Assembly: GCA_937125285.1 (NCBI GenBank)
Contig: CAKZLH010000244.1
Coordinates: 1 to 64,000, forward strand
DNA length: 64,000 nucleotides
Direction: 5' to 3'
Source of the DNA: an uncultured Balneolaceae bacterium
GTDB taxonomy: Bacteria; Bacteroidota; Rhodothermia; Balneolales; Balneolaceae
The stretch's first letter is position 1. Each line of letters starts with the position of its first letter. Shown here piece after piece: positions 44,417 through 51,888 of this stretch. Under the pieces are notes generated by a model. It was not told where the DNA came from and did not search any database. It was given only the letters and a program-made list of their open reading frames with translations. The position numbers and the translations under genes were made by a program.

Positions 44417-45977
44417 TTATGATTTTTTAGTAGTAGGTTCCGGATTAGCCGGGCTATCTTTTGCTCTTAAGGCTGCGGAGAGAGCCAAAGTTGCGATTGT
44501 AACCAAAGATAAAATCCAGGAAACAAACACCTGGTATGCCCAAGGAGGAATTGCGGGGGTAATGAACTTAGATGTTGATTCCTTTGATAAGCATATTGAG
44601 GATACTTTGGTGGCAGGTGCAGGATTATGCAATCGTGAAGCCGTTTCTAATATGATTTATCAGGCTCCTAGATTAATACAAGAGCTTATGAATTATGGGG
44701 TGGGATTCACCACCAAAGATGGGCACTTGGATTTAGGTAAAGAGGGAGGACATTCCGAACATCGAATTGTACATGCGGCTGATGCCACAGGGCGTGAAGT
44801 AGAAAATGTTTTAGCCACCAAAGTAAAATCACACCCTAATATAGATGTGTACGAATATCACTTTGCCATGGAGCTTATTACCGAACATCATTTAGGTAAG
44901 AAAGTAAAGTATTTGCCTAAAATTCATTGTTTTGGTGCTTATGTATTAGATATTGAGCATTCCAAGGTTATTACCTTTTCCGCTAAAAAAACCATACTTG
45001 CCACGGGTGGAGTAGGTGAGGTGTATGCACACACCACCAACCCTAATATTGCCACAGGGGATGGAATTGCAATGGCGTATCGTGCCAAAGCCAAGATAGA
45101 TCATATGGAGTTTGTACAATTTCATCCTACAACCTTATCGGTTCCTGAGGCAGATTCGTTTTTAATTACGGAAGCCATGAGAGGTTTTGGGGCTATACTC
45201 AGAAACAAAGATGGTGAGGCCTTTATGAAGTCCTATGATTCTCGCGGTGAATTGGCACCTCGTGATATAGTAGCCCGTGCCATTGATGATCAGTTAAAGA
45301 AGAGGGGTGATAAAACGGTTTTTCTAGATGCGACACATCTAGATGAGCAGTCGCTACGAAATCATTTTCCAAACATTGCTCAAGAATGTAGTAAGTATGG
45401 AATAGACATAGCAAAGGATTGGATACCTGTCGTTCCAGCCGCTCATTATCTTTGTGGAGGTGTAGTGGTAGATGAGCATGGACGCAGTTCAATTGAACAT
45501 TTATATGCTATAGGTGAGACGGCTTGTACAGGAGTTCATGGGGCTAATCGATTAGCCTCTAACAGTTTGCTTGAAGCACTGCATTATGCCGATAAAGCCT
45601 CGAATCATGCACTGGATACCGTTCATTTAGCTTCTAATCAGAATAATTTACCCGATTGGGACGAATCAGGTACTTTCAACCCGAATGAATGGGTATTGAT
45701 ATCACATAATAGGGAAGAGTTGAAGCAATTGATGTGGGATTACGTTGGAATTGTCCGTAGTGATCTTCGCCTTCAAAGAGCCCTTAGGCGTCAGAGTCTA
45801 CTTTATGAGGAGGTAGAAGATTATTATAATCGTACTCGAGTTTCTCCAAAGTTATTAGAATTAAGGAATCTCATTAGCATAGCTTATCTAATTATTCAAT
45901 CGGCCATGGCTAGAAAAGAAAGTTGTGGATTGCATTATAATCTAGATTATGAAGTCCATGGCAGAACCATTTCTTAG
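44409..45977 (+). CDS. nadB: L-aspartate oxidase
   Basis: 522 residues, normal NadB size. It oxidises L-aspartate to iminoaspartate for NAD synthesis, using FAD. The N-terminus has the dinucleotide motif VVGSGLAGLSFAL, followed by TWYAQGGIAGVM, HSEHRIVHAADATGREVE, the FAD/substrate segment MEFVQFHPTTL, and HYLCGGVVVDEHG. GxHGANRLASNSLLEALHY is the family C-terminal FAD signature. Succinate dehydrogenase flavoprotein is the alternative fold relative, but length and these motifs favour NadB. No nadA or nadC gene is adjacent. It overlaps prfB by 8 bases and lies 3 bases before coaE. Confidence 0.95.
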   Translation: MLSYDFLVVGSGLAGLSFALKAAERAKVAIVTKDKIQETNTWYAQGGIAGVMNLDVDSFDKHIEDTLVAGAGLCNREAVSNMIYQAPRLIQELMNYGVGFTTKDGHLDLGKEGGHSEHRIVHAADATGREVENVLATKVKSHPNIDVYEYHFAMELITEHHLGKKVKYLPKIHCFGAYVLDIEHSKVITFSAKKTILATGGVGEVYAHTTNPNIATGDGIAMAYRAKAKIDHMEFVQFHPTTLSVPEADSFLITEAMRGFGAILRNKDGEAFMKSYDSRGELAPRDIVARAIDDQLKKRGDKTVFLDATHLDEQSLRNHFPNIAQECSKYGIDIAKDWIPVVPAAHYLCGGVVVDEHGRSSIEHLYAIGETACTGVHGANRLASNSLLEALHYADKASNHALDTVHLASNQNNLPDWDESGTFNPNEWVLISHNREELKQLMWDYVGIVRSDLRLQRALRRQSLLYEEVEDYYNRTRVSPKLLELRNLISIAYLIIQSAMARKESCGLHYNLDYEVHGRTIS

Positions 45978-45980
45978 GAT

Positions 45981-46625
45981 ATGAAACGAAACGAAGATAT
46001 TTGTAGACTAGGTATTACAGGTGGTATTGGCTCAGGTAAAACGAGTGTTTCAAGGATTCTAGAGCGTTTAGGAATGACGGTTTTCAATTTAGATGAAGTG
46101 GCCAAAACCATCATGAGATCGGATGTTCAGGTGAAGTTTGAAATTATTCAATCATTTGGTGAGCAATCCTACCATAAGGGTCTACCCAATACCGAGTATT
46201 TGGCTAAGATGGCTTTTAAGGAAGGTAGAGTAGAGCAATTGAATCACATTGTTCATCCACGAGTGTATGAAAAAATTGCCGATGAAGAAGCTACCTTAGT
46301 CTCAAAAGGTATTCATATTGTGGCTATTGAAAGTGCTCTGATGTTAAAAAATGGTCGTCCGAACCATTTTTCAGTAATCGCACTAATAGAAGCCAAAAAA
46401 CATATTCGAAAAGAACGAATAAAAGCCAGAAACAATATGCCTGATTCTGATCTTGAAGCGAGATTTAATGTGCAGGAGACTTTCTTTAACAAAGACTTTT
46501 TAGTTCCTCAACGAGATGTGATACTTACCAACGATACCACGTTAAAAGAACTTGAAACGAAGGTGGAAGGCTTGGTAAAACACGTTAAAAACGTATGCGA
46601 TAGCCTTCCTCGATCCCTTGGTTAA
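45981..46625 (+). CDS. coaE: Dephospho-CoA kinase
   Basis: 214 residues. It phosphorylates dephospho-CoA to CoA, the last step of CoA synthesis. The P-loop is GITGGIGSGKTSVSR, followed by FNLDEVAK (the family Asp), HPRVYEKI and the lid arginines near RKERIKARNNMPDSDLEARF. The ATG is 3 bases after nadB. Its 3' end overlaps the convergent DUF192 gene by 41 bases, so the last 13 residues are coded on both strands. Confidence 0.93.
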   Translation: MKRNEDICRLGITGGIGSGKTSVSRILERLGMTVFNLDEVAKTIMRSDVQVKFEIIQSFGEQSYHKGLPNTEYLAKMAFKEGRVEQLNHIVHPRVYEKIADEEATLVSKGIHIVAIESALMLKNGRPNHFSVIALIEAKKHIRKERIKARNNMPDSDLEARFNVQETFFNKDFLVPQRDVILTNDTTLKELETKVEGLVKHVKNVCDSLPRSLG

Positions 46626-47082
46626 TGGCATAGCCTCCATTGGTTTCAACTACGTAGAGTGCTGGAGCGCCAGAGGGTAAGCCTTTTTCCGAAAAGGGGG
46701 TTGTGGAGTGATAAATACTCACAATGACACTGTCCGAATTAACGTACATAATATCTAAAGGCAGAGGCGTATTCGCCATCCAAAAACTCAAGGGTTGTTC
46801 TTCTTCAAAAATGAATAGCATTCCATGATTTTCAGGTAGTTGGCGAACATCCATGAGTCCCTGGGAGCGTTCCGGTATATCGTCTGAAATCTGAACTTCT
46901 ACTTCAGAAATATACGCTCCTTCTGGGCTTAAAAATTGAACGGATATCTCTGGAATAACCGTGCGTCCATTATATCCACTGTATTCTTTTTCAGGTGTTC
47001 CACCACAAGCTAATCCAAGAACTACCAGCAGTAATAGAAAAGGATAGGGTAACAATCTATTTAATTTCAAATGTTGCATCAT
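46585..47082 (-). CDS. DUF192 lipoprotein
   Basis: 165 residues. The N-terminus is a lipoprotein signal with lipobox LGLAC (FLLLLVVLGLAC). The rest is one DUF192 domain: VEVQISDDIPERSQGLMDVRQLPENHGMLFIF, then PLSFWMANTPLPLDIMYVNSDSVIV and ALYVVETNGGYAINQGI. DUF192 proteins are small secreted beta-barrel proteins of unknown function. Two adjacent ATG codons (47082 and 47079) are possible starts. It overlaps coaE by 41 bases at its 3' end and the upstream BNR-repeat gene by 26 bases at its 5' end, so it is tightly packed. Confidence 0.88.
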   Translation of the reverse strand: MMQHLKLNRLLPYPFLLLLVVLGLACGGTPEKEYSGYNGRTVIPEISVQFLSPEGAYISEVEVQISDDIPERSQGLMDVRQLPENHGMLFIFEEEQPLSFWMANTPLPLDIMYVNSDSVIVSIYHSTTPFSEKGLPSGAPALYVVETNGGYAINQGIEEGYRIRF

Positions 47083-49864
47083 GATGAGAACGCCCTTTGT
47101 TTATGGTTAAAGTATAGGTCCCTTTTTGAAGGTATTCCTGAGTCTGCTCGTTAAAAATATTCCAATTAAAGGTGTTGAATCCTTCCTTAACTTGTAATTC
47201 CGTTGAATAAATACGCTCATCATCAAGCGTAACCTCAATCTGTACGGTAACTATTTCTAAACGAGTTCCATCTTTTGGCTTTACATAGAAAGAAGCTTCA
47301 AAATCTGGTTCAAATGCCTCTCGGTATGCTACAGATTGTGAACCCCAGCGTCCAGAGTATCTGAGGTCATCGATTGAAAATATGGTGATATCCTCGTTCA
47401 TTCGGTCATGTAATTCATGAAAAAGCGTAATGTCACTTACATAAATACTGCGTCCGTGTGTTGCCGTAACTAATTCTAAGTCGCGAGGATGAACAATCAT
47501 ATCATATGAGGCTACATTCGGTATCTGAGTTATAAGATGCCAATCCTTTCCGTCATTCAAACTCACGTAACTTCCATGATCTAAACCAGCATACAATATA
47601 TCTGGATTAACAGGATCTTGTACAATCACATTTACTACATCTTCAGGTAGATTTCCAGTGACAGACGTCCAACTCGCTCCATAATCTGTAGTCTTGTAAA
47701 TATAACTCACAAATTCATCGAAGCGATAACCGTTCATAGATACGTAGGCGGTAGCCAAATCATGGTTAGAAGCATGAACTTCAGAAACCCATCGATAATT
47801 GGGTAAATCAGATGAGACATCGGTCCATGTGGTTCCCCCATCTTTGGTAAGTTGAACTTTTCCATCATCAGTTCCAATCCAAAGTACTTGGAAAGAGAGA
47901 GGGGATTCGGCTATGCTTGTGATGGTAGAGAAGGGTACATCTCCATTAGGAAGATTATGCGTTAAATCCGGACTAATTGCTGTCCAGTTTTTTCCTTCAT
48001 CAAAAGACCGATTTAATCGCTGAGATCCAAAATATACGATTTCAGGATTGTGAACGCTTAATTCGACAGGGGTATTCCAATTATAACGATAGCGATCTTC
48101 TCCAATATTATGTCTAGGGGTGATACGATACGAGCTGCCATCCGATAAATTTCTTCTCATGTAGTTACCGTATTGAAATCCCACATACACGATATCACTG
48201 TTTTCAGGGTGAGGATTCACATGCATTCCATCACCTCCAAATAAACGTGTCCAAGGCCGTTCTCTATTGGGTGTAGAACGGGAGGAACCTCTCCAGGTAC
48301 CGTTATCTTGTAGTCCTCCGTAGATATTATAAGGACTATCCATATCCACATTTACCGTATAAAATTGTCCTACGGGTGCTACATTGTGATGGATAAAGTT
48401 CAGCCCGCCGTCTTTACTTTCGTAGAGCCCTCCATCATTACCTAGTAGTAGATGCTGACCATCTTTTGGATTGATCCATAAAGCTTGATGATCGACGTGA
48501 ATCCCTTGATTTTCTGCTATAGGAGTCCAGTTTAAACCTGCATCGGTTGATTTAAGAATAGGTACACCCATGATATATAAGGTATTGGCATCGGAAGGGT
48601 CCACTCGTATTTCGCCGAAGTAATATCCGTAAGTGAAATACACATTATCTAATGCGATCTCATGTGTTTTTTCCCAGCTAATTCCGTTGTCATCTGATTT
48701 GTAGACTTCAGCCCCAATTATTTCCGTATCAAATAATTCAGCATTCGCGTCTCCTAAATAATTTGCAATGTCCACTGGCTCGTATTCACCTTTTTCAATC
48801 GATTCTTTTACCGCCTCTGCCGTGTACTTACTATCAAATCCATTGCTTCGTAAGAACCGATTTAAGTCATTGTCATTTAACTCAATTAATGCTTTGGTAC
48901 TCATCGTTCGAAAGGAATCAGCCGTTAATCCATTAGCTTCATTCGTTGCTGATTCTACTTTTCTAACATCTTGATTGTCGATTAATGCATAAAGTCTGTC
49001 TGGATTATCTTGACTTATGGTAAGTCCTATTCGTCCAAGAGTAGCCCCGCTTGGCAAGCCATTGCTTGAAGCCTCCCAAGTCGTACCACCATCTTTTGAT
49101 ACATAGATTCCTGATCCTTCTCCCGATTCAACAAAATTCCAAGCTTCTCTGGAGCGCTCCCAGGCAGCTGCCCACAAATAGTCCGAATCATTTGGCTTCA
49201 TAATTAAATCGATGATTCCTGTATTATCATTAATGTACAGTGTTTTAGCCCAGGTCTTACCACCATCGGTAGTTTTATATACCCCACGCTCTTCATTTTT
49301 GGAGTATAGTGCTCCCATACTCGCTACCCACACGATGTCTGGATTTTCAGGATGAATAAGTATGCGGCCAATATGTTGGCTATTTCGTAGTCCCATGTAT
49401 TGCCAAGTGTTGCCAGCATCTTCGGATTTATACACTCCTGTACCAGCATAGGTACTTCGGCTAGAATTATTCTCTCCCGTCCCCACCCATAGTATGTTGG
49501 GATTAGAAGGGGCTATGGCAATATCGCCTATACCTAAGGCTCCGCCCTGATTATCAAAAATGGGGCTCATAGTTGCGCCTCCATTCGTGGTTTTAAACAC
49601 ACCAGCCGAACCAAAACCTACATAGTAAATGCGTGCTGTATCGGGATGAACCGCTATATCTGATACTCTACCACTCATGGTAACGGGACCTACATTGCGT
49701 ACAGGGTATCCATGTAATGGACTCAGTTCTCTATGCTGGTTTCTGTTTTCGATACTCTTTTCAAGTTCTTGAACCGTGGTAGCTTTTGGTTTTTGTAGCT
49801 GTGCTTGAACTAGATCTGTAATTAAAAAGGAAAGTAACGCTGATAATAAAATGGATAAACGCAT
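47057..49864 (-). CDS. Secreted sortilin/BNR-repeat beta-propeller protein
   Basis: 935 residues with a signal peptide (LSILLSALLSFLITDLVQAQ). It consists of repeated Asp-box (SxDxGxTW) units, for example TNGGATM, SEDAGNTW, TTDGGKTW, SKDGGTTW, SKDGGLNF, TKDGGTTW and TTDYGASW, which form one or two beta-propellers as in sortilin/VPS10 and WD40/YVTN proteins. There is a helical stretch inside the fourth or fifth unit (about 300-370). The last about 100 residues are a beta domain with IQIEVTLDDERIYS-like strands. These proteins are usually extracellular or outer-membrane associated; the enzymatic function, if any, is unknown. The old annotation glycosyl hydrolase is not supported by motifs here. 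Confidence 0.82.
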   Translation of the reverse strand: MRLSILLSALLSFLITDLVQAQLQKPKATTVQELEKSIENRNQHRELSPLHGYPVRNVGPVTMSGRVSDIAVHPDTARIYYVGFGSAGVFKTTNGGATMSPIFDNQGGALGIGDIAIAPSNPNILWVGTGENNSSRSTYAGTGVYKSEDAGNTWQYMGLRNSQHIGRILIHPENPDIVWVASMGALYSKNEERGVYKTTDGGKTWAKTLYINDNTGIIDLIMKPNDSDYLWAAAWERSREAWNFVESGEGSGIYVSKDGGTTWEASSNGLPSGATLGRIGLTISQDNPDRLYALIDNQDVRKVESATNEANGLTADSFRTMSTKALIELNDNDLNRFLRSNGFDSKYTAEAVKESIEKGEYEPVDIANYLGDANAELFDTEIIGAEVYKSDDNGISWEKTHEIALDNVYFTYGYYFGEIRVDPSDANTLYIMGVPILKSTDAGLNWTPIAENQGIHVDHQALWINPKDGQHLLLGNDGGLYESKDGGLNFIHHNVAPVGQFYTVNVDMDSPYNIYGGLQDNGTWRGSSRSTPNRERPWTRLFGGDGMHVNPHPENSDIVYVGFQYGNYMRRNLSDGSSYRITPRHNIGEDRYRYNWNTPVELSVHNPEIVYFGSQRLNRSFDEGKNWTAISPDLTHNLPNGDVPFSTITSIAESPLSFQVLWIGTDDGKVQLTKDGGTTWTDVSSDLPNYRWVSEVHASNHDLATAYVSMNGYRFDEFVSYIYKTTDYGASWTSVTGNLPEDVVNVIVQDPVNPDILYAGLDHGSYVSLNDGKDWHLITQIPNVASYDMIVHPRDLELVTATHGRSIYVSDITLFHELHDRMNEDITIFSIDDLRYSGRWGSQSVAYREAFEPDFEASFYVKPKDGTRLEIVTVQIEVTLDDERIYSTELQVKEGFNTFNWNIFNEQTQEYLQKGTYTLTINKGRSHHDATFEIK

Positions 49865-50009
49865 AATCGGTAAGTTTAAGAGAATGTATTTTCGGGTTGA
49901 AAAGAGGCTTTAAAGACCAAAATAACGACCAATGTAGCTAAAGGATATAACCTTCCCAAAAGACAAGCAATACTAAAGTTTATGTTCATAGGCTATTCCA
50001 TTAGTTTTA

Positions 50010-50039
50010 TTGAATATTATAGCATTATAGCATATATTG
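50010..50039 (+). promoter_or_regulatory. Candidate -33/-7 promoter for the rimP operon with a tandem ATTATAGC repeat
   Basis: TTG at 50010-50012 and TATATTG at 50033-50039, spaced by 20 bases, resemble the Bacteroidota -33 and -7 elements. ATTATAGC occurs twice in tandem at 50016-50023 and 50024-50031 in between. Transcription would begin just before the leader hairpin. This is a prediction from consensus only. Confidence 0.45.
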
Positions 50040-50046
50040 TTGGTCT

Positions 50047-50077
50047 AGTGGGCGCCGCAGGGTTCCCGCTTTTTTTT
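50047..50077 (+). promoter_or_regulatory. rimP leader hairpin (terminator-like)
   Basis: AGTGGG (50047-50052) pairs with CCCGCT (50065-50070), with one G-T pair, around a 12-base loop, and is followed by a T-run to 50077. It lies 33 bases before rimP and close to the predicted transcription start. A similar hairpin-plus-U-run is common before rimP genes and is described as the rimP leader in Proteobacteria. It may attenuate transcription or protect the 5' end. The alternative is a plain terminator with no upstream plus-strand gene to serve, which is less likely. Confidence 0.55.
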
Positions 50078-50109
50078 ATTTATTAACCTTAGTTTTCATC
50101 ATCATCTAC

Positions 50110-50565
50110 ATGCAAACAATCACAGAAAAAATATCTGAATTAGCCCAAGAGTGTGCTCTTTCACATGAGGTATTTGTGGTAGATGTTGAACTAAAAGCAA
50201 CGCAACCCAAAGAGCTTTGGGTATTCCTCGATAAAGAACATGAAGATGTTTCCATAGACGTATGTTCTAAAATTAGTCGGGAATTGGGATTTCTTCTGGA
50301 TGCCCATGAGGTTGATTTAGGAACTTTTAGGTTAAACGTATCCTCTCCAGGTCTCAGTCGACCATTAAGTGATCTACGTCAGTTTCCAAAAAATATTGGA
50401 AGAACCTGTAGAATAAGATACCGAGTGAATCCAGAGTTGGTTCAAAAAGACACCGGAAAGATAGAAGGCGTAAATGAAGATAAGATTCTTCTAAATGTAG
50501 AAGGGGAGCTTATAACCATCGCTTTTGATCAAATTCTAGAAGCTAAAATTATCCCCACCATTTAA
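50110..50565 (+). CDS. rimP: Ribosome maturation factor RimP
   Basis: 151 residues, the usual size. RimP helps 30S subunit assembly. VFVVDVELKATQPKELWVFLDKEHEDVSIDVCSKISRELGFLLD and LNVSSPGLSRPL are the conserved N-domain blocks, and the C-terminal domain is an SH3-like fold (IEGVNEDKILLNVEGE). It opens the conserved rimP-nusA-infB operon and is preceded by a leader hairpin. Confidence 0.94.
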   Translation: MQTITEKISELAQECALSHEVFVVDVELKATQPKELWVFLDKEHEDVSIDVCSKISRELGFLLDAHEVDLGTFRLNVSSPGLSRPLSDLRQFPKNIGRTCRIRYRVNPELVQKDTGKIEGVNEDKILLNVEGELITIAFDQILEAKIIPTI

Positions 50566-50582
50566 ACTTTAATTTCACCTAG

Positions 50583-51833
50583 ATGCAGAACGACTTTTCA
50601 AAACAGATTATATCCTCTTTTGCTGAAATAGCTAAAGAGAAAGGTATAGATAGAGATCTTCTATTGACGATATTGGAAGATGTATTCCGGACCATGATTC
50701 GCAAAAAATATGAGACGGATGATGCTTTTTCTGTAATTTTGAATGCAGATAGAGGTGAGATTCAAATATTACATGTGCAAGAGGTTGTGCCAGCGGAAGA
50801 ATTAGCGGATCCTGTAGGAGAAATTAGTTTAGAGGATGCCAAAAAGATTGATCCTGATATTGAGCTATATGATGAATTAGCACAAGAGGTTAATATCTTC
50901 GATTTTGGTAGAAGAGCGGTTAACATGGCTAGACAGCAACTAGCTCAACGAATTAGAGAAATCGAAAAGGATAACATCTATGAAGACTATACCGATCGAG
51001 TGGGTGAAATTATCTTAGGTGATGTGTATCAAGTTCGACACAACAAAGATATTCTCGTAAATCACAATGGTATTGAACTTTTATTGCCTCGAAATGAGCA
51101 AATTTATAAAGATCGATACCGAAAAGGGGATACCATACGAGCGGTTGTTACGGGTGTTCACATGAAAAATGGAAACCCTACAGTGATCATATCTCGTACC
51201 TCGGAACTTTTTCTAGAGCGCTTATTTGAAAATGAAATTCCAGAAGTATTTGATGGTATTATTGATCTAGTAAAAGTGGCAAGAGCACCAGGTGATCGCT
51301 CAAAAGTAGCCGTTTTATCTCATGACGAGCGTATTGATCCCGTGGGAGCTTGTGTGGGTATGAAAGGTATTCGAATCCATGCCATTGTTCGGGAATTGCA
51401 AAATGAAAATATCGACGTCATCAATTACACCAAGGATAAGGTTGAGTTCATAAAAAGAGCGCTTCAACCCGCTGAGGTAATGAAGGTTGAGCTGGATGAA
51501 AACGGTGAGAAAGCCAGTGTATTGGTACCAGCCGATCAAGTCTCTAAAGCTATTGGGAAAGGTGGAGTGAATATACGTCTAGCATCCAAATTAGCTGAGT
51601 GTGAAATTGATGTGTATCGAGAAGTTGAAGAAGAAGATGATATTGATTTAGCAGAATTTAGTGAGGACTTCGGAGCAGAAACGATAGAGTTGCTATTCTC
51701 TATTGGGTGTGATACCGCACGCGCAGTATTAGAGCTCAATGCCGAAGAAATAGTTAGTAGAACCAACGAAGCTATAGACGAAGCAACTGCTCGAAAAATC
51801 ATTGAAGTAATTGCCTATGAATTCGAGGATTAA
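50583..51833 (+). CDS. nusA: Transcription termination/antitermination protein NusA
   Basis: 416 residues. Domains in order: an N-terminal RNA-polymerase-binding domain (1-125), an S1 domain (about 135-200), KH1 with ERIDPVGACVGMKGIRIHAIVREL, KH2 with SKAIGKGGVNIRLASKLAECEIDVY, and a short C-terminal helix-hairpin-helix (about 350-416). It lacks the two acidic repeats found in E. coli NusA, as is usual outside Proteobacteria. It is in operon with rimP (17-base gap) and infB. Confidence 0.96.
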   Translation: MQNDFSKQIISSFAEIAKEKGIDRDLLLTILEDVFRTMIRKKYETDDAFSVILNADRGEIQILHVQEVVPAEELADPVGEISLEDAKKIDPDIELYDELAQEVNIFDFGRRAVNMARQQLAQRIREIEKDNIYEDYTDRVGEIILGDVYQVRHNKDILVNHNGIELLLPRNEQIYKDRYRKGDTIRAVVTGVHMKNGNPTVIISRTSELFLERLFENEIPEVFDGIIDLVKVARAPGDRSKVAVLSHDERIDPVGACVGMKGIRIHAIVRELQNENIDVINYTKDKVEFIKRALQPAEVMKVELDENGEKASVLVPADQVSKAIGKGGVNIRLASKLAECEIDVYREVEEEDDIDLAEFSEDFGAETIELLFSIGCDTARAVLELNAEEIVSRTNEAIDEATARKIIEVIAYEFED

Positions 51834-51888
51834 CATTGTACAATCCACGAATAAAATGGTAGTTTAGACCTATACAAAACTAGTTTAC

